Below, in pieces: positions 57,201 to 64,000 of a stretch of 64,000 bases of DNA. Positions within the stretch are counted from its first letter, which is position 1, and the number at the start of each line of letters is the position of its first letter. Under the pieces are notes generated by a model that worked only from the letters and a program-made list of their open reading frames with translations, did no database searches and was not told where the DNA came from. The stretch is from Owenia fusiformis (Eukaryota > Annelida > Polychaeta > Sabellida > Oweniidae): NCBI GenBank assembly GCA_903813345.2, contig CAIIXF020000009.1, forward strand, positions 35,209,759 through 35,273,758, in the 5' to 3' direction. The translations under genes and the position numbers were made by a program.

Positions 57201-60116
57201 AAAAGATTGATATCCAAGATAGGCGTTCTAGATTTGAGAAACATGCAGCGCCACAAGTTGAGACTCAAGTCAGAAATAAGGAGAAATATGCATCCAACAA
57301 TGAGGGTAAAACTTCTTTTAAGGATAGGAAGTCTCAATTTGAGAAGGAAAAACAGCATAAAGTAAAAGAAAAACCTAATCTCAGATTGGCACCAATATCT
57401 AAGGAAAATATTACTAAGGAAAATAGTAATGAAAGAAAAACTTCACATAAACCAAGAATTATGGCATCACCAAGCGATTACTGGCATCCAGCACTTCCGC
57501 CACCAGTTTCCGACATGGAACCAGTCACAAGAGATTCACCCAATGAATCAGATGTAAAAGAAACTCATATAAATGAAATTGTTGTAAACCTCAATGGATC
57601 TAAATCTCATGGAACTCTTTTGAAACCAAGTAGAGTTATCCAGGAATCTGTTAACCATGCAAAGAATAGAAAACTCTCCACATTAGCAAGTTCAGATGAT
57701 TCTTATAGCAAAACCAAGATCAATTCTAGAGACACAGCAACAATAAATAAACAACATCACAAAAGGGATGGTCCTAAAATATCTGCGTCCCCTCTTGTTG
57801 ATCCACAAAATGATATACCTAAAATTTCTGCATCCCCTCTTGGAAAGTATATTTCATCCAGTAGTTCTACACAAAATCAACAAGATAGAATAAAGTCTCG
57901 AGAAAGTGTGCGTCGGGAACAGATAGCCCAAGAAAGTAGCAATCTAAATAGCCATTGGAAGGATCTTCAAGCTGCTTACATTACAGGTAAAGAAAATAAG
58001 TCTCCCAATAAGAATAGCTTCAGAAGAGGAGTAGATGACAGTCCAAATGCAGATGTTGAGAAAGCAGTCAAACAGTTTGAAGATGCAAGTAGTGATGAAC
58101 CATTGCAAAGATCTTCTGACTCCCCAAAATATGTTGATCCACCTAAACCAGACACCATCATAAAATCTGAATCTCAAGGTTACAAAAATGATAGACCTGT
58201 TCTTATGAAACCTGTATTAAGTAAGGTTAAACCATATTCAGGTCATGCTAATTATGAGAACATTGATGTTCCATCTGATTTCCATATCCCTACTACAACA
58301 GTTGCTTATGTTGCCCCAGTAGCGCCAACTGTTCCTCAAAGAAGTCAAAGAAAATTTGATATCAGAAATTATAAACCTTCCTCGACAATTGAAAGATTCC
58401 GACATGAACAGATGACAAGAATGAATAATAAACCACCAGTATCAACGCAGGATTCTTTTTTAGTGAGTACTGAGGGGATTGGCCGTGTCTTAGACCATAA
58501 TATGGGTGAAAGACCTGGCCAATCTTCTCGTGATCAGAACTACAGACCACTACAAAATGTTCATATACCAGAGAGGGACAACCAAATCAAACCAGAAAAA
58601 CTTGTCCCAGATGATACTGAACTGAAGCCTGATGCTAAGTATCCAAATATCAATGAGTTCAGTCGAGATATCATGGTTGAGAGGTCAAACTCAACTACTG
58701 CCTTAGCAGATGAAAAATCCCTTTTCGATCCAGGATATGGCCAATTAGGTAAATGGTCAGGGTTGAGTGAAGGTCTAGATAGCAGTCAGAACTTTGCGGA
58801 ACTTGAGAAGCAGGCTCCTTCTGAACCATTGCAAAGACAAAGTAGCATTGCAGGGAGTGATGACACTATGGTATATAAAACAAGTGATGATGATAATGAT
58901 GATGAAGGAAGTGATGATAGATATGACACTGGGAGAGAAGTGAAACCCCAGTTTGAGAATAGACTTGAGAAATCGCAGTCAGATCCTAGTATCACAAATG
59001 ATGATGTAAATGATGATGCACCTCAGCGACCACGAAGTGCAAAATCCCAACACGATGTTACAGATTATAATTTTACCTCACTTAAATCTAGATATGAATC
59101 CGGTTATATGTCTGGTCCTGAGGACAATGCTACAAGATCTGGTGGAATACAAAGAACAATTTCTGGAGAATTGTCAGATATCCGTAAGAAATTTGCCCAT
59201 AATGGTTCATTTGGGGAGAAGTTAAAGGAAAGGTCTGGTCCAGATGATAATGGGATTCCACCTTATAAAGCACCCCCAGAGTATAACAGTCAATCTTACT
59301 CAAAAACGACTCCAGATTTTTCTCAAATTTCAAACAGCTCTGCACTGCAATACAGATTCAAGAAATACCAGAATATAAATGACTTTCCTCCCCACCCAAA
59401 ATATGAGTCTTCTCAGAATGATCATAGCACTTCATCCAATGATTCACAGAATGAACTTCGTCAACCAAGATATTCAAAGGTTCGGCCTAAAGTTGTAAGA
59501 CACCTCAGTTATAACACAGGTTCCAAACAAGTATCACCTTCATACAGTTATGCTCATGTCAAACCAGACCAACAACCAAAAGATGTTAAAAGGCGCGACA
59601 TTAAACCCGATGGAAGTGCTTATGATATTTATGATACATTTAATATGTCTGGGCCTCCTTATATTCGAGAAAATACAGAACCAGGCACAACAGTTGACTC
59701 AACGCAATCACCATTTGATAGGAAGAGTAATTTTTATCAGTCGCATAATACTTATAACCCAAACTTCCACCCTTCTTCTACCATGCCCCAGCATCGTCCA
59801 TACGAGAACCATGATGCTATTCAGAATCATGTACGCCCATATGAAAACTTTTCTGCCTATCATCAAAATCAGGTTGAAAGTGATACACCTGCACAAACAC
59901 AAGCAAACCCTAATTCTAAAATCCCAACCTCCCCATATATATCCATTAGTGAGAATTACCATACAGTTGCTGTACCAAAATCCTCCACTAAGGCACAGCC
60001 ACATAGCAACCAGATATACCATACGCATCACAATGCTGCCAGAGCTGCATCTGGACCCTCTGAATCTACTCCCGGCATGGTCTCCATGGCAACTAACAAC
60101 CCTGACAACATTGAAG
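54246..60116 (+). CDS. SORBS: Giant SORBS-like exon, 5,871 bp, phase 1-1
   Basis: The acceptor is GTCTTTTCAG and the donor TTGAAG|gttttt; phase 1 in and out. About 1,957 codons are open without interruption in 65-70% AT sequence, which proves coding. The product begins AISDVDYVSGWQDALSYHN. Most of it is Ser/Asn/Asp/Lys-rich and looks disordered. Around residues 660-850 a more ordered block has YQSYAAGILHSSQKGKKFMR, LQQNYAILEYVANLETCIL, an EF-hand-like loop DLDGNGKISQEK and a helical LKQFKELQLLYKILDEAQEK. Internal repeats include KISASPL twice (57772-57846) and DR(R/K)S(R/Q)FEK twice. An acidic run (TSDDDNDDEGSDD) lies near 58885. If the donor is ignored a TGA follows at 60122. Vertebrate SORBS2 has a neural isoform (nArgBP2) with an extra large exon between SoHo and SH3s, a possible parallel. 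Confidence 0.85.
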
Positions 60117-61055
60117 GTTTTTGATTTTACTAACATTGTCTATCTTAACTTTCCTTTCATGTTGTAATGTGAAGTAGCGTGTAGTGATTACTTGAGGTTG
60201 AATTGCAGGTCGTTACTATTACAGTAGGTTTGCATAAGAAAGTATAAGTGCATCCTGGGAGCTTATTGCAAAAATGAAGTGGCAAAAAACGTGATTTGAA
60301 TAATATCACAGTTATGTGGTTCAGTTCAAATGGATAACTAGATATTGAAGCTCAATATGGTTGCATAAAAATTGATTTGCCCTGGAACAGATGTTATAGA
60401 TAGATATACAGATAGTCTATTAGAGTATTTTATTAGGCAACATGTGTTTATAACAGAACAAAAGATAAATAGCTGGGTGTGTTTATCAGGCAAATATGAA
60501 TAGTGTCAAAACCATATTCATGAATTTTTGGATTAAATGTTGGTTATGAGGTCAAATTTTTTAGGAGTAGTCTTGTCTCGTTTTTTGCATCAAGTTTTTG
60601 TGTTCCCATTATCAGCAGAAATTCTTATACAGAGTAGGAAAGGGGGAGGGAGGTTTATGAACAAAATCTTGGGTTCACTGTGATGTTTACTTTAGTGTTG
60701 GTTTCTTTTGTAAACAGGTGATGGATTTGATATACTTTATGTTTTGTTTTTTTTGGCTATTTTATTTAGCATGCTGTATTGCTGTTGTATTGTGTTGTGA
60801 TAATTTCACTTTTTAGGTGATGGATGTAGCATGTATATTCAGCATCACTTGAGTCTGAGTTGAGATATTATGATCACGGTCTGAAATGGGAATATGATTG
60901 GATGAGACTAAGGAAAATTTTGAACTTAAAAGCAAACGTCCAATCATAATCCTCGAAACGATCATCAATATCCCAACTGTATTTTATAATGAATGCCATT
61001 CGCACATCAGATTGACTTGAATACTGTATAGTGACAAAGCATGTTTATGATGTAG
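60117..61055 (+). other. Intron, 0.9 kb (or 3' end of a truncated isoform)
   Basis: The upstream frame ends at TGA 60122-60124 if the donor is not used. I see no supported exon inside. Confidence 0.4.
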
Positions 61056-61181
61056 AGCCTATAGCATACAGTCCACCAGCAGGGAAAGGTGACAAACGAT
61101 CGCCCAAACGTGCCCCACGTAGCCCTCTTACTGCTGTAGAACAATTAAGAGTCACTAGCCCTCCACCGCAGAGGGAAGAAG
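61056..61181 (+). CDS. SORBS: SORBS-like proline/arginine-rich exon (126 bp, phase 1-1)
   Basis: The acceptor is TTATGATGTAG (modest) and the donor AGAAG|gtatac. It reads EPIAYSPPAGKGDKRSPKR, then APRSPLTAVEQLRVTSPPPQ and REE. Basic, proline-directed (RSPKR, PRSP, TSPPP), disordered. Phase 1-1, so it is skippable and joins the giant exon to 63117. Confidence 0.7.
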
Positions 61182-61679
61182 GTATACAGTAGTCCTTCCC
61201 TTCCTTGTTACATACTTCACACACATTGCCCTCCCCTTGTTGAATATTTTACTGCGGCTATTCCACGTAAGATCTTCCATTATGGTCATAATGTAATCTT
61301 CCATTCCAAAATGGCACTATTCACACTGATTTAGGCTCATTTTTTCTTTTGCTTTGGAAGTGCCTAATTTTCAGCATTTCCAGATGATTTGCTGAACTCT
61401 CTCCAGTTTATTCTTTGCTAATTCCAAAACATTTCAAAATATTTACACATTTTTTCGAATTCCCTGATCTTGTACCTGTGTTATGACCATTCTGGAAAAT
61501 TTTACAATGTTTTGAGGGAGTATTATGGGGCATACCAGATGTGTTATTCCCCCAGTGCTCCTTTCATTCCCTTGCTTTACTAGAGCTTTTGGGAACATTA
61601 ATAGGTGCTCTACATTTTAAAGTTGCATTAAATGAATGAACCGGTGGAGGTAGAAAATGAATCATATCTTCAGCATTAA

Positions 61680-61988
61680 GGCCCCCTCACATATGCAGTC
61701 TTGTGAATTCTGACAATTGGAAATATTAACAGGCAAACCGAAGCGCATCGTTGCTAATGCTTCCGAAGCTGTCCGAAGCTTTCCGAATAGATACTTACAC
61801 ATATGGACACCCCAACGATGTACAATGTACAAAAAATATTTCATTAAGATTGGTGCAATATTAAGAAAGTTACAATATCTTTCACCTTATTTATTGGACA
61901 CCCTGTACATATACTAATGGGAACGAATTTTACTCAAGTCTTATTTGCAAGACTGCGTTTAGTGGATTCGTTCACATGTGAGGTGGCC
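61680..61988. mobile_element. MITE-like element, about 310 bp
   Basis: Left end GGCCCCCTCACATATGCAGT and right end reverse-complementing to GGCCACCTCACATGTGAACG form terminal inverted repeats. Flanks are TTAA-like on both sides, but I cannot fix the target duplication. The 66-codon ORF inside (61717-61917) is without recognised domain. Confidence 0.55.
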
Positions 61989-62241
61989 TTTAAAAAACAA
62001 TTGCAAGTTGATAATGCTAAATCATGCTTCAATTTGGAGTGCAACAATATTCTCATAAATCGTAGGTTCGGTTAAATTGTAGATAGGATAGAACTAATTG
62101 AACTAAAGAACCTATTTATTAAACTTATAGCTTGCAATTGTTTTGGGCTTCATAGATAATGGGTTTGTGGAACTTGATTATTTGTGTTATTTCCATCCCT
62201 AAATACTAAACCATATTGGGGCGGAGCTTGGTCCATAGTAC

Positions 62242-62340
62242 AATAACGTCATTTCTGCGGGCAATATAGTGAAATATTGGACCAAAGCCGCAGGCCCAAG
62301 GTCCAATATTTCACTATTTGCCCGCAGAAATGACGTTATT
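62242..62340. repeat. Long near-perfect hairpin (42/41-bp arms)
   Basis: Arms from AATAACGTCATTTCTGCGGG to GAAATATTGGACC pair with the reverse sequence at 62300-62340, with one single-base gap and a 16-base loop. A CCCGGGC/GCCCGAC-rich segment follows to about 62500 and may belong to the same dispersed element. Confidence 0.75.
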
Positions 62341-63116
62341 ACTATTATTACCACTGTTAATGCCCAGGGCTGAAATAGCAAATTTGAAATAGAAAATCTT
62401 ACGCACTGAACAATATTACTTTTCCCGGGCGTATAATGTCATTATTGCCCGACTAAAGTCATTAACGCCCGACACAATATTGCTCACGTCAATATAGCAA
62501 TTTAAATGCCTTCTCAACTTGTACTAAGACCCCTAGAACAGGCCCTGCAAGGTGGTAATAATTGGTTTTCTCTTGCCCAACACGTTCATAAATTACTAGC
62601 TGCATGATAAAGTGATCATCCAATCAAATGAGAATTCATTGATGAGAAAACATGAAAGGACAGGGACATCAGTATGAAATTAATTTAGTTGCTTAAATTA
62701 ACCTCCTCGTTGTAGTTGTAGAATCAAAAAGAATGGTATCTTATGTGTTATAGCTATTTGATGTTGTTTGGGTTCAAATGTATCATACTACATATTGTGT
62801 GCAGTCTCTGTCTGTTGTTTGTGCTTATTCTATCCTTTATTCCACATATTATCAGACTTTTCTTAGTGTGGTTCTCCTATGTCTACTAACAAACCTAGAA
62901 AATATTTATGCATGTTGATATAGAGAAATTACAAGTTTTTGAGATATAGTAGATTAGAAAATTGGATTAGATAGAGCTCTGTGACAAATTATCATAAATC
63001 TGCTCACAGTAGACTTTGTGCAAATATAGGCATAAGTTTGTCATTTCAATCATCAAGAGTTCAAAATATAAGTTCTTGTGCTTTACGAACAATAAGTAAT
63101 TTTTTCTTTGATTCAG

Positions 63117-63232
63117 CTTTGCCAAAACGATACCAGGAACATGCCAGGAAAACTCAACCAATCAGAAGTCCTGCTAGTACGCTTGATAGGAAAAAGATCG
63201 CAGAGGATGACGCTAAAAGGCGAGAACATATG
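63117..63232 (+). CDS. SORBS: SORBS-like exon, charged segment (phase 1 to 0)
   Basis: The acceptor is TTTGATTCAG and the donor CATATG|gtaaga. It reads ALPKRYQEHARKTQPIRSP, then ASTLDRKKIAEDDAKRREHM. The end is strongly charged and probably helical. In vertebrate SORBS proteins a charged segment precedes the first SH3 domain, so this may be the approach to it; that is inference. Confidence 0.75.
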
Positions 63233-63773
63233 GTAAGAAATATATTTTAGTTGTATATGTCTAGTCTGACCAGCGTGAATAGATTCTAACAATTATAGTT
63301 ATAGTAAACTGTTAGTTCAGCATTTGAAGTATCTTTAGTGGCAAATTATTAATATTAGCTGGTAAAACAGTTATGATGTAGAATATTTATTGAATTCTAT
63401 CATTTGATCTTGGCCAAAATGACTCTATCCTGTCCTACTGTCAACCTTAATTTGGCCAAAACAATGACTAGAAAACTAAAATAGATAGTAGGAATAAATT
63501 TGTATACATGTTCATGTAAGTTGTTTATAGACAATTACTGCCAACAAATTGTTCTTTCTGATCATGCTTGATTTAATTAAGTACTCAATAAAAATGTTCT
63601 GCCAAATTTATAAAATACTATATTACAAGCTAAACTGTATTGAAATCCCGGAAAATCAGACATTCATTAATCTAAGAAAAAAAGAAATAAGCATGGCCAG
63701 AACGACAATAGGTATCAACAGTATGATAAATTACAACACATTCTCATATTATATGACATGTTTTGCACTGCAG
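63233..63773 (+). other. Intron, 541 bp
   Basis: Nothing recognised. The ORF at 63549-63866 merely runs through the microexon in the wrong frame. Confidence 0.4.
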
Positions 63774-63797
63774 CTTGATGACATCGATAGTTTTGTG
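63774..63797 (+). CDS. Candidate microexon LDDIDSFV (24 bp, phase 0-0)
   Basis: The acceptor is TTGCACTGCAG and the donor GTTTTGTG|gtacgt. It reads LDDIDSFV, phase 0-0, following the phase-0 end at 63232. Acidic, compatible with the preceding charged segment. Nothing further is supported up to 64000, and the gene must continue beyond. Confidence 0.45.
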
Positions 63798-64000
63798 GTA
63801 CGTTTTAAATCCCCCAGTCCCACACACAAAACCAGATCATGTAGTTTGTGTAATAGCATGCTTTGACCCTTATGTGATATTAGTTTTGGCAATAAACAGA
63901 AACACACAAATAAAAATGGGAGGGGTACTTGAGAGGGAGGGGAGTTCTAGACACAATCACATGTCCAAAGGGAATGATGTTACCAAACTTGACACCTTGC

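Larger units (their letters stand above)
61182..63116 (+). other. Intron, 1.9 kb, with a MITE and a long hairpin
   Basis: It contains the repeats at 61680-61988 and 62242-62340. No other exon seen. Confidence 0.5.

Noticed and set aside
59708-60136. 142-codon minus-strand ORF and a 205-codon plus-strand ORF (59550-60167)
   Set aside because: Both are shadows of the giant coding exon in other frames; the exon frame is far longer and continuous.

Overview
The window is AT-rich, intron-dense animal DNA. Consensus GT-AG splice sites flank short in-frame exons, spread through long introns full of repeats and transposons. It is clearly a metazoan, most likely a marine invertebrate; the sequence alone does not place it further, and a lophotrochozoan such as a mollusc is only a guess. 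I see no prokaryotic features, tRNA or rRNA.

One plus-strand gene appears to span the whole window. It is a sorbin and SH3 domain-containing (SORBS; CAP/ponsin, vinexin, ArgBP2) family adaptor, open at both ends. I built the model by requiring every exon to have an AG acceptor, a GT donor and a compatible phase; about 25 exons join into one open frame. The key evidence is a sorbin homology (SoHo) domain split over exons at 20477-20673 and 21990-22062 (GIGPTNEKGVPVGLRS ... KDWYKQMYKTLHKQPK), followed by a PRSIVDYEPGFSS motif at 33504-33627 like that of vertebrate SORBS proteins. The SH3 domains expected at the C-terminus are not in the window and should lie downstream.

Layout: 1-7943, N-terminal exons with W-x-P motifs. 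7944-20476, long introns with a candidate internal promoter and first exon (10123-10318), a 1.8-kb minisatellite (15.8-17.6 kb) and a small exon. 20477-22062, the SoHo domain with a possible 18-residue cassette exon. 23554-30371, a cluster of short phase 1-1 exons, most carrying one P-Y-x-P-x-Y-x-F-P motif, plus one 1-kb exon with five more motifs; every one can be skipped without a frameshift. 32993-35727, a second candidate alternative first/cassette exon, the YEPG exon and tiny microexons. 35728-50442, a 14.7-kb intron filled mainly by two adjacent fold-back elements: a Tc1/mariner-type composite (36358-40673) carrying a broken PIN/FEN1-like plus CXC gene in inverted copies, and a second (40930-46148) whose arms hold about 20 units of a roughly 180-bp satellite. 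50443-52062, three small exons. 54246-60116, one 5,871-bp phase 1-1 exon encoding about 1,957 residues of mostly disordered protein. 61056-63797, three exons leading towards the unseen SH3 region.

Functionally (family knowledge plus inference) the protein should be a cytoskeletal and adhesion scaffold: SoHo near the N-terminus, SH3 domains at the C-terminus, and between them a very long region whose length and motif content could be set by alternative splicing.
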